From: Akkermansiaceae bacterium
GTDB taxonomy: Bacteria; Verrucomicrobiota; Verrucomicrobiia; Verrucomicrobiales; Akkermansiaceae
Length of the DNA stretch: 64,000 nucleotides
NCBI GenBank assembly: GCA_903837825.1
Contig: CAILVZ010000042.1
Span: forward strand, 25,244-89,243
Direction: 5' to 3'
Part shown: piece after piece, positions 19,550 through 29,373 of the stretch
Numbering within the stretch: position 1 is the stretch's first letter
Layout of the letters: each line of letters starts with the position of its first letter
Notes under the pieces: generated by a model
The model's input: the letters and a program-made list of their open reading frames with translations, nothing else
What the model was told of the DNA's origin: nothing
Databases searched by the model: none
Translations under genes and position numbers: made by a program

Positions 19550-19873
19550 TCAAGCGTCGTCTTGAGCCGCTGCGTCTTGAGCGGCAGCAAATGCGCTGGA
19601 TGCTTCATGAACGCGGGAAGTTCCCTTGTATTCCTTGCCGATCTTCTCCACGAGGCCGCGGGTCACGAGGTTTTGCAGCTTTTCATAGGCACGGAGGCGG
19701 AGCATCTCTTCGCCACCACTCACCGCATTGCGAACCTTCAAATTCGCGAAAACTCGCTCAAATAAGTCATTGAAACCAAAAACCTTCTTCTCGGAAAGGA
19801 CGGTGCAAAGCTCGTCGGTCACATGATCTGGAAGGCGGCGGGAGAATCGGGTGCGTTTCGTGGAAATTGCCAT
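19550..19873 (-). CDS. Hypothetical protein
   Basis: 'MAISTKRTRFSRRLPDHVTDELCTVLSEKKVFGFNDLFERVFANLKVRNAV', followed by terminator. Confidence 0.65.
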   Translation of the reverse strand: MAISTKRTRFSRRLPDHVTDELCTVLSEKKVFGFNDLFERVFANLKVRNAVSGGEEMLRLRAYEKLQNLVTRGLVEKIGKEYKGTSRVHEASSAFAAAQDAAAQDDA

Positions 19874-20081
19874 AACGAGATGACTATACACAGCCCCAAG
19901 ATAAAAGCGAACTAAAAAAATCATCACTGATACCCCAATTTCACCTACGCATCAACAAATTATTGGCAGATTTTTTAAAAAATTTCCGCAAAATCCCTAT
20001 CGATGACAGCTTGACAGACTGAAAATTTCGTCCAATCTCACCCCCCCGTCGCGTCGGTAACGTGGCTGGAACTTGATTCTC

Positions 20082-20351
20082 ATGAAAAAGGACCTTCATC
20101 CCAACTACAATCCGGTCGTCTTCGTTGACATGACCACCGGGAAGCGCTTCATCAGCCGCTCGACCAAGAGCTCCGAAAAAAAGGAAATGATCGATGGCGT
20201 TGAGCACAGCTTGATCTCGATCGGTATCACCTCAGACTCGCATCCGTTCTTCACTGGACTTGCTCAGTTTGTGGACACCGAAGGCCGGATCGACAAATTC
20301 CAAAAGCGTTTCGGTGCCGTGCGCCGCGTGGGCAAGCCAAAGCTCGACTGA
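20082..20351 (+). CDS. rpmE2: 50S ribosomal protein L31 type B
   Basis: 'MKKDLHPNYNPVVFVDMTTGKRFISRST...SHPFFTGLAQFVDTEGRIDKFQKRFG', lacks CxxC zinc ribbon. Confidence 0.95.
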   Translation: MKKDLHPNYNPVVFVDMTTGKRFISRSTKSSEKKEMIDGVEHSLISIGITSDSHPFFTGLAQFVDTEGRIDKFQKRFGAVRRVGKPKLD

Positions 20352-20371
20352 GCCGGCCAGCCCGTTGGGAA

Positions 20372-22273
20372 TCACGCCGCTTCGGCAATCGCAAGGACCT
20401 CCGCAAACGGGAGGTCTGCGAGCATGCCGAACGCGGAGTTTCTTGTCAGCCTCGCACGAGTCGCTGCGGGGCTCGCCATGCCACAAAGAAAACGGGCCAG
20501 TTGACGCGGTGTCGCTAAGGCGGCGTGTCGCTCGTCGGTTAGAACCCGGACCAAGGCGATTTCTTCGTCCGAGACCCGGCGGACTTTGGGACGTTTGATC
20601 GATTTGGCGGGAACACCCCGGCAACGGTCACAGTGTCCGCATGGGGCATCGAGCGTCTCGCCAAAGTGCTTGGTGAGATAGCCCGTCAGGCAACCACGGT
20701 GCGCCGAAAGCCCGACGACCTGACTGAGACGCGCGAGGTCAGCGTGCTCACGGGCCTGGAATTTCTCCACGAGTTGCGCAACGAGTAGGTTAAGGTCGCC
20801 TGGGTCTTTTTTCTGCCGGTAGCATTGCCGAACCCCTGAAACACTCAGAATCGCGTCGCCTGCGGCTTGCAGGTGGTTGATGGCCGCAACGATTTTTTCC
20901 CTCGGCTGCTTGAGATCGGCCGCAAGCGAGGATGGGTCGAGATGGAGCCACCAGCGCTTGAGCTCGCCCGACTCGAGGATTTTACGAACCAACTTTTGTT
21001 CGGCGGGCAGGCGACCTGCTAGAATTTTTTCCTGAGGCTGGAGGAGTTTCACGCGATACGTCGCGTAGAAGGACCCGGTGGCTTCGATGATGCCCTCGAT
21101 CTCCAAATAGGTGATGATCGTGGAGATCACGTTGCTGCGGATGTCACAGACAGTGGAAAGCTCGTAAGGAGAAACGTCAAACACAGGCCCGAGGCGGAGC
21201 AGGCGCTGGATAAGATTTCCGAGGGCCTGGGTCGATGGGGCGTCGGCATGGATGAAATTTTCGAGCACGTTGAGGTCGTCGCCGCAGGCAAGCATCTCGC
21301 AAAGTGCCGGTTGATCATCGCGGCCCGCCCGGCCAATTTCTTGGGTGTGGTTTTCGAGACTCTTCGGCAAGTTGTAGTGGAAGACCGCACGGATGTTGGA
21401 TTTGTCGATCCCCATGCCGAAGGCGATCGTTGCTACGATGATGCGAGCCTCACCTGTCATGAAGGCATTCTGGGCATCGGCCCGGAAATCCGCTGGCAGG
21501 CCGGCGTGATAAGCCCGCGCGGGCAGCCCGCTGCGAGCCAGAAAAGTCGCAACCTCCTCGGCGGTTTCCTGCCGAGTCACGTAAACCACCACCGAACCAT
21601 CCACGGCATTGATCTTGTCGAGGAGAAGGCCCTTCCGCTCGACCGCTGTGCAGGGTGTCACGCGGAGGTCCAGATTCGGCCGATGAAAACTCAGCTGCAC
21701 GTGGTCATCCGCAGCAATACGAAACGACTTGCGGATTTCGCGCGCGACCTTGGGCGTGGCGGTCGCGGTGAGCGCGAGCACACGCGGAACCTTCAATCGC
21801 CGGCAAATCTTTGCCAGCATCAGGTAGTCGGGCCGGAAATTGTGTCCCCATTCCGAGATACAATGCGCCTCATCGATCGCGACGAGTTGGATCGGCAGTT
21901 TTTTCAGCCGCTGGCGAAACACCTCGTTCGCAAATCGCTCCGGGGCGACATAAAGCAGCTTGAGCGTGCCCGCCTCAAGCCGCTCATAAACCTCTCGGAG
22001 CGCATCCGCATCAAGCGTCGAATCCAGCCGCGCTGCGGGAATGCCCTTGGCATTCAGAGCGTCGACTTGGTCACGCATCAATGCGATGAGCGGAGATACC
22101 ACCAAGGTCAGGCCATCTAACAGAATTGCTGGAAGTTGGTAGCAAAGCGATTTCCCTCCGCCGGTAGGAAAAATCGCCAACGCCGAGCGGCCATCTAACA
22201 GCGCGGTGATGACCGCTTCTTGGCCACCGCGAAACGCATCGAAGCCGAAATGAGTGCGGAGAGTGGCAAGCAC
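20372..22273 (-). CDS. recQ: ATP-dependent DNA helicase RecQ
   Basis: 'FGFDAFRGGQEAVITALLDGRSALAIFPTGGGKSLCYQLPA', 'AIDEAHCISEWGHNFRPDY', 'IGRAGRDDQPALCEML'; C-terminal 'CGHCDRC'. Confidence 0.95.
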   Translation of the reverse strand: MLATLRTHFGFDAFRGGQEAVITALLDGRSALAIFPTGGGKSLCYQLPAILLDGLTLVVSPLIALMRDQVDALNAKGIPAARLDSTLDADALREVYERLEAGTLKLLYVAPERFANEVFRQRLKKLPIQLVAIDEAHCISEWGHNFRPDYLMLAKICRRLKVPRVLALTATATPKVAREIRKSFRIAADDHVQLSFHRPNLDLRVTPCTAVERKGLLLDKINAVDGSVVVYVTRQETAEEVATFLARSGLPARAYHAGLPADFRADAQNAFMTGEARIIVATIAFGMGIDKSNIRAVFHYNLPKSLENHTQEIGRAGRDDQPALCEMLACGDDLNVLENFIHADAPSTQALGNLIQRLLRLGPVFDVSPYELSTVCDIRSNVISTIITYLEIEGIIEATGSFYATYRVKLLQPQEKILAGRLPAEQKLVRKILESGELKRWWLHLDPSSLAADLKQPREKIVAAINHLQAAGDAILSVSGVRQCYRQKKDPGDLNLLVAQLVEKFQAREHADLARLSQVVGLSAHRGCLTGYLTKHFGETLDAPCGHCDRCRGVPAKSIKRPKVRRVSDEEIALVRVLTDERHAALATPRQLARFLCGMASPAATRARLTRNSAFGMLADLPFAEVLAIAEAA

Positions 22274-22380
22274 GGGTGAAGCTTGTCATCCACCACGCCC
22301 GAGGCAAGGGCGAAGCAACCGCATCGTGCCGTCAACCAATTGAGCGACGATTGGATTGGATCAATGCCCAACGAACGGCT

Positions 22381-23403
22381 ATGATGATACCCATGACAGA
22401 CATTTTCCACGGATGGGCCGCCACGGGTGCCGGACAAGCGCTCAAAGCGATCGAGTTCAACCCAGGCGAAATGCTCGCCGATCAAGTCCAACTGAAGGTC
22501 GAATCCTGCGGGATTTGTCACTCGGATCTTTCGATGCTCGACAACGATTGGGGGCAATCGACGTTCCCTCTGGTGCCTGGCCATGAGGTGATTGGCACGA
22601 TCGAGAAAATCGGCACTCACACGAAAGGGCTCGTCGTGGGCGACCGCGTCGGGCTGGGTTGGTTTGCGGGGAGCTGTCTCTCATGCCAACCATGCCTCTC
22701 GGGCAAGCACCAACTTTGCTCCAGCGCCGAGCAGACGATCGTCGGCCGTCACGGTGGCTTTGCCGACCGCGTTCGCGCGAATTGGGAATGGGCGATCAAG
22801 CTCCCCCAGGCGCTCGATCCCGCCAGCGCAGGCCCGCTGTTTTGTGGCGGCATCACGGTTTTCGCGCCGATCATCGACTGCGGCGTGAAACCGACCCACC
22901 GCGTGGGCGTCATCGGGATCGGCGGACTGGGGCATCTTGCGCTCCAATTTTTGAACAAATGGGGCTGCGAAGTCACGGCCTTCACCTCGAGTGAATCGAA
23001 GGCCGAAGACGCACGCATGCTGGGTGCCCATCACGTGGTCGGGACTCGCGACAAGGCTGCGCTCGCAAAACTCGCAGGAAGCTTCGACTTTATCCTGGTC
23101 ACCGCCAACGTCGCGCTCGACTGGGACGCTTACCTCGCGGCGCTCGCACCGGATGGCCGACTCCATTTTGTCGGCGCGGTGTTAGAACCCGTGCCCGTCG
23201 CGGCATTCTCACTGATCGGTGGACGAAAATCGATCTCGGGCTCGCCCCTCGGTTCGCCCGCGACGATCGCGACGATGCTCGAATTCTGCGCACGCCACCA
23301 GATCGCGCCAGTCACCGAATCCTTCGCCATGCACGATGTGAATGCCGCACTCGACCACTTGCGCGCAGGCAAGGCACGCCACCGGATTGTCCTAAAAAAC
23401 TAG
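22381..23403 (+). CDS. Zinc-dependent alcohol dehydrogenase (MDR family)
   Basis: 'VESCGICHSDLSMLDNDWG', 'PLVPGHEVIGTIEKIG', 'CLSCQPCLSGKHQLC', 'VGVIGIGGLGHLALQF'. Confidence 0.93.
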   Translation: MMIPMTDIFHGWAATGAGQALKAIEFNPGEMLADQVQLKVESCGICHSDLSMLDNDWGQSTFPLVPGHEVIGTIEKIGTHTKGLVVGDRVGLGWFAGSCLSCQPCLSGKHQLCSSAEQTIVGRHGGFADRVRANWEWAIKLPQALDPASAGPLFCGGITVFAPIIDCGVKPTHRVGVIGIGGLGHLALQFLNKWGCEVTAFTSSESKAEDARMLGAHHVVGTRDKAALAKLAGSFDFILVTANVALDWDAYLAALAPDGRLHFVGAVLEPVPVAAFSLIGGRKSISGSPLGSPATIATMLEFCARHQIAPVTESFAMHDVNAALDHLRAGKARHRIVLKN

Positions 23404-23428
23404 GAAATTCAGAGGCGGCGCGTACATT

Positions 23429-23782
23429 CTAACCGATCGCTTTTTTCCAGACGTCGGGTTTGAAACCATTGAGGGTGACCCCATCGCCCATGAGAAACGG
23501 ACGCTTCACCAAGTTGCCGTTTTGGGAGAGTAGCACCAAAACTTCGGCTTCTGACATACTGGGCAACTTGTCCTTCAAGCCCAGTGCGCGGTAGTCATTG
23601 CCAGAAGTGTTGATGAGCCGCTTCAACTCGCCGCCAGAAGCGTCCAAGGCAACTCGAAGCTCGTCTACCGTGGGCGGCGTCTCGCGAATCGCACGAATCT
23701 CGTGCTTGATGCCCTGTGCATCCAACCACTTGAGCGCGTCACGGCAGGTGCTGCATTTTTGATAAACGTAAACGATCTTCAT
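23429..23782 (-). CDS. ArsC/Spx/MgsR-family protein
   Basis: 'KIVYVYQKCSTCRDALKWLDAQGI', 'LINTSGNDYRALGLKDKL', 'GNLVKRPFL'. Confidence 0.85.
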   Translation of the reverse strand: MKIVYVYQKCSTCRDALKWLDAQGIKHEIRAIRETPPTVDELRVALDASGGELKRLINTSGNDYRALGLKDKLPSMSEAEVLVLLSQNGNLVKRPFLMGDGVTLNGFKPDVWKKAIG

Positions 23783-23906
23783 GGGCACCAGCATGCTTGA
23801 TCGCCGACGACGCGCAAGGCTGCGATTTCTCGCTGATTCCGCCTCCTTGCGGCGGGACACTCCTTCGCGCTCGACTCCATGGCCGATGTTGCCTCACATT
23901 TCGTGC

Positions 23907-24509
23907 ATGAAACCTCGTTTTTCGCCACCGCATGGCGCGCAGAACAAGCAAGCACGCGAGAACCGTCACGTCCAAGCCGTGGAGACGATCACCCCAGCGC
24001 TGGATGAAGACGACCTCATGGCGATTGTTGCGCAGCAAGCGGTGCCCTTCGTGCTGATCTTGGACTGCGTGCAAGATCCGCACAACCTCGGCGCCATTTT
24101 ACGCTCGGCAGATGCTGCTGGAGTTCACGCCGTGGTCGCTCCCAAGGACAAAGCGGTGGGCATCACCGAAACCGTGCGCCGAATCTCGGTGGGCGCTGCC
24201 GACTACGTTCCATTCGCCCAAGTGACGAATCTCGCTCGAACCATGGAGAAGCTCAAGGCCGCTGGATTGTGGATTGTCGGCACCTCAGATCACGCGACGT
24301 CGAAGTCGATTTACGATCTCGATCTCCGAGGCCCACTTGCCTTGGTCTTGGGTGCCGAGGAAAAAGGCATGCGCCGCCTAACGGAAGAAAATTGTGACTT
24401 TCTCGCCGCCATTCCGATGGCCGGTAAAGTTGAGTGCCTAAACGTCTCAGTCGCCACCGGTGTCTGTTTATTTGAGGCGGTGCGTCAACGCCGAATCCCC
24501 AGTGAATGA
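23907..24509 (+). CDS. TrmH/SpoU-family RNA 2'-O-methyltransferase (RlmB-like)
   Basis: 'FVLILDCVQDPHNLGAILRSADAAGVHAVV', 'LALVLGAEEKGMRRL', 'IPMAGKVECLNVSVATGVCLFEAVRQR'; start position uncertain. Confidence 0.88.
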   Translation: MKPRFSPPHGAQNKQARENRHVQAVETITPALDEDDLMAIVAQQAVPFVLILDCVQDPHNLGAILRSADAAGVHAVVAPKDKAVGITETVRRISVGAADYVPFAQVTNLARTMEKLKAAGLWIVGTSDHATSKSIYDLDLRGPLALVLGAEEKGMRRLTEENCDFLAAIPMAGKVECLNVSVATGVCLFEAVRQRRIPSE

Positions 24510-25302
24510 ACCCGTTCGAGTCTTGTCCGACCTGCATCTCGGACACAAGGTCTCGCGGATCGGAAACGTTTCCGCACTGCGCCCGCTGATCGCGGGAGCT
24601 AGGACGATCATCTTCAATGGCGACGTCTGGCAGGAACTCGCACTTCCATTTTTCGAACGCTCGTCCGAGATGCTCGCGGATCTGAAGGCGCTTTGTCACG
24701 ACGAGGGCGCAGAAGCGGTTTTTCTGGCAGGAAATCATGACCCTGGCTGGCCAGGCCTTGGCTGGGTCGAGCTGGCCGAGGGCCGCATCGTCATCACCCA
24801 CGGCGACGCTTTGTTTTTTGATGGCTCTCCTTGGAAACGTGAAGTCCTGATCCGGAGTGGCCATGTCATGGATCTCTGGAAACAACACCCGCGCGCGCAC
24901 CACGATGTCGAAGAGCGGCTACGCCTCGCCCGCACGATCGCCCGCGAGCTTTGTTCGGTCGAGCACCCGACGGGCCGAAGACTGGTCGAACGAGCATGGG
25001 ATGCCATCATGCCGCCGCAGCGAGCTTTTAAGATGTTAGAAAGCTGGTTGACCCAAGGCTCCAAGGGCGCGGAATTTTGCGAACGTTATTTTCCAACGGC
25101 GGAAGTGCTCATCGTCGGCCACTTCCACCATGCCGGAACTTGGCTCCGCAAGGGCCGCCGCATCATCAACACCGGTTCCTTTGTCACTCCAGGGCGCGCC
25201 CACTGGATCGAATGGAACAACGGATGGCTGCATCGCGGCCTCATCGATGAGTCGTCAAACGTCTATCGCAAGGGCACCACCCTCGATGTCTGGCGGTTTT
25301 GA
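24502..25302 (+). CDS. Metallophosphoesterase (calcineurin-like)
   Basis: 'VLSDLHLGHKVS', 'IIFNGDVWQEL', 'VFLAGNHDPGW', 'VLIVGHFHHAG'; GTG start overlapping the upstream gene. Confidence 0.87.
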   Translation: MNEPVRVLSDLHLGHKVSRIGNVSALRPLIAGARTIIFNGDVWQELALPFFERSSEMLADLKALCHDEGAEAVFLAGNHDPGWPGLGWVELAEGRIVITHGDALFFDGSPWKREVLIRSGHVMDLWKQHPRAHHDVEERLRLARTIARELCSVEHPTGRRLVERAWDAIMPPQRAFKMLESWLTQGSKGAEFCERYFPTAEVLIVGHFHHAGTWLRKGRRIINTGSFVTPGRAHWIEWNNGWLHRGLIDESSNVYRKGTTLDVWRF

Positions 25303-25406
25303 CGGATGATGGGTGGGATCGCCTCTTCCCAAGGTGAGTTCGGGGATGGTTAGGATCAGAGATCCGTTCAGACTTCCAAACAGGACGGTCACCTGCGGAA
25401 AAAAGG

Positions 25407-25481
25407 TGGTACACGAGGACGGGATCGAACCGCCGACCAATCCGGTGTAAGCGGACCGCTCTACCGCTGAGCTACTCGTGC
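25407..25481 (-). tRNA. tRNA-Val (anticodon TAC), CCA encoded
   Basis: Reverse complement GCACGAGTAGCTCAGCGGTAGAGCGGTCCGCTTACACCGGATTGGTCGGCGGTTCGATCCCGTCCTCGTGTACCA folds as a cloverleaf; loop CTTACAC. Confidence 0.95.
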
Positions 25482-25632
25482 TGGTGCGGGGACGGAAACC
25501 TGCAGGAAGAATTCGAGAAGATCAAGCCCTGAGTGTTGGATGCTAGCGCATCATCACATTTTGCCTGGGATTTTGGATAGCTGTGATCCGCTCGGGCCCG
25601 GGATGAATGCGACTCAAAAAACGGGATACACT

Positions 25633-26388
25633 TTACGCGGACTTCCTTCTCCACATCGTCAGCATCCCGATGGCTCCCATCCCGAAGAGAGCGTAGGTGG
25701 AGGGTTCAGGGATTGCGTTGCTGAATGTAGCCGACATGATGTTGTAACTGCCGATGTTTCTACCCCCGTAATTCCCAGCTTGAGTGAACCAAGACGAGCC
25801 GAATGTACTTGAGTAGGAGGGAGTCCAACTCCAGATCGCCTGACCGCTACCGTTAGAAAGCGAAGTATTTGTCCACTGAAGGCGTAAGTCAAAATTCCCA
25901 CTCGTGTTGTTGTATGCCACACTCGTCGGATCCGTAGTCGTATAAATGACAGCGTACGTCGTTCCAGAATTCAGGCTCACGGCACCCGCATTGATCTCCA
26001 ATAAGGTGGGGGTGTTTGGCTGAATGGTTTCAACGTAGTTCTGCGAAAACAGCGGCGAACCGATGGTTTTTCCATTCGTGTCGTCCCACTGATAGATCGA
26101 TCCCTGGTAAGCAAATGTTTGAGATCCCCAGTTGTATTTGAAATAGAGACCAATGGAATTTAGAACATTATCCCCGTTAGATGGTGCTTGAAACACAGAT
26201 CCTATCGTAAGGGTACTGCCTCTACCCCATCCGTCTTGCTACCAACTGCTTGCGCCGGTATTCGTCAGCACGGTAGAAGCATTCGCGGATCCTGCCAAGA
26301 AGGTGAGCCCTGTAGCGACGCCAAGAGCGAGAATGGTTTTTTGAAAAATCGGGCGATGACTCGTGATCATAGGGAGTGCTCTTTCCAT
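25633..26388 (-). pseudogene. PEP-CTERM exported protein interrupted by in-frame TAG (26239-26241)
   Basis: Signal peptide 'ILALGVATGLTFLAGSANASTVLTNTGASSW', TAG, then in the same frame 'QDGWGRGSTLTIGSVFQAPSNGDN...' to 'IPEPSTYALFGMGAIGMLTMWRRKSA'. Confidence 0.82.
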
Positions 26389-26693
26389 GACTGGCTTACA
26401 GAAATTCCTAATGGGTACAGAAACTTTTTTGAATCGGAGAAGGCTGACGACAAGAAAAATGTGACGCATCGGACAAATTTGGGAGCTAAAAGCTTATTTG
26501 GAGGGCTTTGAAACGCATCGGCTCGCATGCCTTCGTCCCGCTCGGCTCCCCCTCGTAAAGGCGCGATCGACGGACAACCCGAAATTCTCAACCTAGACCC
26601 CCTCGGTCCCGTTCAATTTTGAACCCTCTCGTGAAAGCCCGTGGTGTTGCAGGCTTGCGGAGGGGGCGGGGTGATGGTTGAATTCGAAGACGA

Positions 26694-27158
26694 ATGCATC
26701 TGCGCTTCACCGAACAGGAACTCGCCACGTTGGTGGAAATGGTTAGCCTCGCCGCCAATGTTGCGTCGTGGAACCAGAAGGAGTCTGCGAACGAGCAGGT
26801 TGCGGCATTTGAGAACTTGGAGAGCAAGATTTTAGAAAAAGCTGGGCACTCGGGGATGGCGGATTGGATCGAGTTCGACGAGGAGACCCAGCGGTTCCGG
26901 GTGAGGGCGGAGAAGGAAGAACGTCTGTTCTATCACGAGTGCTACGAGGAATTTCGCAACGAGAGTTTCTGGGATGAATTGGCAGTTCGCTTAGCCGACC
27001 GTGACCTCGCGCGGGCGATCGGCTTCAAAGAGTGGGAAAAACTCAGCGAGGAGGACCGCCGAGCCCGCACGGTGGCTTGGGAAAAACGCTACTGGGAGGA
27101 ATTCACCAAGCGCGGGATTGAACGCGTGGTCGTCATGACCCCGCCGCAGGAAGGTTGA
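26694..27158 (+). CDS. Hypothetical protein, charged, helical
   Basis: 154 aa uninterrupted ORF with coding-like composition. Confidence 0.6.
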   Translation: MHLRFTEQELATLVEMVSLAANVASWNQKESANEQVAAFENLESKILEKAGHSGMADWIEFDEETQRFRVRAEKEERLFYHECYEEFRNESFWDELAVRLADRDLARAIGFKEWEKLSEEDRRARTVAWEKRYWEEFTKRGIERVVVMTPPQEG

Positions 27159-27186
27159 GCGGAATCGTGCAGCGCACGGTGCCAAG

Positions 27187-28017
27187 TCACTTCGGCATCA
27201 TGAACCCGAGAAGCGTGCCCAGCTGCTCACGCATTTTTGCACGCGGGACGATCGCATCGACCAATCCGTGGGCGAGCATGAACTCAGCGGTTTGAAATCC
27301 GGGCGGCAGGTTCTGGTGAGTGGTTTCCTTGACCACACGAGGTCCAGCGAAGCCGATCATGCACTTGGGCTCGGCCAGGTTGATGTCGCCGATGGTGGCA
27401 AACGACGCAGTGACACCGCCGGTGGTGGGGTGGGTCATCAGCGAAATGTATGGCAGCTTGGCCTCTGAGAGTCGAGCGAGAGCGCCGCAGGTTTTGGCCA
27501 TTTGCATGAGCGAAAGCATGCCCTCCTGCATCCGTGCACCCGATGAGGCGGAAACGATGATGACCCCACGCTTTTCAGCGATCGCGGTCTCGATGGCGCG
27601 CGTGATTTTTTCACCCACCACCGAGCCCATGGAGCCGGCAAAGAACTTGAAATCCATCACCGCGATCATCGCGCGATGGCCATGGATCGAGAGGCGACCA
27701 GAGACCACTGCGTCGTTCAACCCAGTTTTTTCGCGGAGCGCTGCGGCTTTCTCGACATAACCGGAGAAACCAAGCGGATTGGCGGAAATGAGATCCGCGT
27801 TGGTTTCCTCAAACGAATCGGGGTCGGCCAACATTTCAATGCGCTCGCGGGAATCGATCAGGAAATGATGCCCGCACTGTTGGCAGACGTGGAGGTTTTG
27901 CTTGAGCTCAAAGACGTGGACCAGCGCGTCGCAATCCGTGCATTTGACCCACAAGCCTTCTGGCATGTCGTCACGGCGATCATGGCTGCGCAGCCGAGGT
28001 TTGTTGAAGATGCCCAT
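27187..28017 (-). CDS. accD: Acetyl-CoA carboxylase carboxyltransferase subunit beta
   Basis: Zinc ribbon 'WVKCTDCDALVHVFELKQNLHVCQQCGHHFLI'; 'GARMQEGMLSLMQMAKT', 'LPYISLMTHPTTGGVTASFA'. Confidence 0.96.
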   Translation of the reverse strand: MGIFNKPRLRSHDRRDDMPEGLWVKCTDCDALVHVFELKQNLHVCQQCGHHFLIDSRERIEMLADPDSFEETNADLISANPLGFSGYVEKAAALREKTGLNDAVVSGRLSIHGHRAMIAVMDFKFFAGSMGSVVGEKITRAIETAIAEKRGVIIVSASSGARMQEGMLSLMQMAKTCGALARLSEAKLPYISLMTHPTTGGVTASFATIGDINLAEPKCMIGFAGPRVVKETTHQNLPPGFQTAEFMLAHGLVDAIVPRAKMREQLGTLLGFMMPK

Positions 28018-28160
28018 GGAATAGGAAAGTTTCGGTGTTGGATGCGTCTGCTGGAGCAGGCCTTGCTTGGGGCGAAGGCTAGCGGCCAGATTGGATCCCG
28101 ACAACCCCCTTTTGACGAGATCGGTGGGCAATCTGCAAGTGGCCCCGCGAGAGGCTGATT

Positions 28161-29309
28161 TCAGCTTTCCGCACGCATTCGCAACTCTTGGATACAGTCG
28201 GCCAGCAAATTTTCGTCCAGCTCGTGAACATCGATCCCTTGCCCGAGGTCTTTGAGAAGTAGAATTGTCAACTCACCACCGAGGTGTTCGCGGAATTCAT
28301 CCAAGCCGCCAAGCACCTGCCTCCGCGAGGTTTCATCGGCCCAATCGAGTGCCGGATGGTAGATCCCGAGCCCCAATCCGCGAATCACCCGTAAGACTTG
28401 CTCCGCGACCGAGAGGTCCAAGAGCCCGATGCGGGCGGAATAGAGCGTGTCGAGCGCCAGACCGACGCTGACCGCTGGGGCGTGGGAAAGTTGGTAGGAC
28501 GTCATGGCCTCCAGCTTGTGAGCGGCCCAATGGCCGAAATCCAGCGGACGGCTGGATCCGGTTTCGAATGGATCTCCACCAGTGGCGATGTGTTGGGCGT
28601 GGAGTAATGCGGATCGCTCGACGCAGGTCTCCAGCGTGGTGGGATCCAGCACCGCGAGCTTTTCGAGGTTTTCCTCGATCCATTCAAAAAAACCACGATC
28701 CCTCACCAGGGCCACCTTGACCGCTTCGATGAGGCCGCCTCGCCGAGTTTCCTCATCTTGGCTGTGGAGAAAATCAAAGTCATTGACCACCGCATAGGGC
28801 ACCGCGAACGAGCCCAACCAATTTTTTTTGCCGAAGGCATTGATCGCGCACTTCACCCCCACCCCGCTGTCATCTTGAGAGAGCGTGGTGGTCGGAAATC
28901 GGATCAAGCGAATCCCGCGATGGGCCGTGGCAGCAGCGTAGCCGACCGCATCGAGGAATGCCCCACCCCCAATCGCAAGCACATAGGAATGGCGGTCGAT
29001 GTGACGCTCATCGATGGCCTCCCAAACCTTGCGGACCAGGTGGTCGTCTGCCTTTGCCGCCTCACCGCCCTCAAAAACCATAACCCCGCAGAACTCGAAA
29101 TCTAACCCCGCAAAGTAGGTACCTACCTCGTCGAGCAACTTCGGCCATGCGTTCATCACCGCGTGTTCAAGGAACACTAGGACCTTACGGCCACCACGTT
29201 CTTCTTCCAAGACTGCAGCCAGCGCTAGGTTCTCACCCGAAAACGCATTCCGCGTGAAAATCACACGGTGCTTGAATGTGAGGGGAATCTGGAAATCGTA
29301 GCGTGACAT
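28161..29309 (-). CDS. 3-dehydroquinate synthase-like sugar phosphate cyclase (EboD-like)
   Basis: 'YVLAIGGGAFLDAVGYAAATAHRGIRLIRFPTTTLSQDDSGVGVKCAINAFGKKNWLGSFAVPYAVVNDFDFL', 'GSSRPLDFGHWAAHKLE'. Confidence 0.85.
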   Translation of the reverse strand: MSRYDFQIPLTFKHRVIFTRNAFSGENLALAAVLEEERGGRKVLVFLEHAVMNAWPKLLDEVGTYFAGLDFEFCGVMVFEGGEAAKADDHLVRKVWEAIDERHIDRHSYVLAIGGGAFLDAVGYAAATAHRGIRLIRFPTTTLSQDDSGVGVKCAINAFGKKNWLGSFAVPYAVVNDFDFLHSQDEETRRGGLIEAVKVALVRDRGFFEWIEENLEKLAVLDPTTLETCVERSALLHAQHIATGGDPFETGSSRPLDFGHWAAHKLEAMTSYQLSHAPAVSVGLALDTLYSARIGLLDLSVAEQVLRVIRGLGLGIYHPALDWADETSRRQVLGGLDEFREHLGGELTILLLKDLGQGIDVHELDENLLADCIQELRMRAES

Positions 29310-29373
29310 CAGCGCAGGTTGCGTATGCTAGTTTACGCCGACGCACCAATGTTTCTTAACCAAATTTTACCTC

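Noticed and set aside
21248-22120. 290-aa plus-strand ORF
   Set aside because: Antisense to recQ, no family signature; composition artefact.
5960-26241. Genome-wide amber (TAG) recoding suggested by two in-frame TAGs
   Set aside because: TAG serves as an ordinary stop in clear genes (e.g. the U32 peptidase ends GAG TTC TAG), so two independent nonsense mutations or sequencing errors are simpler.
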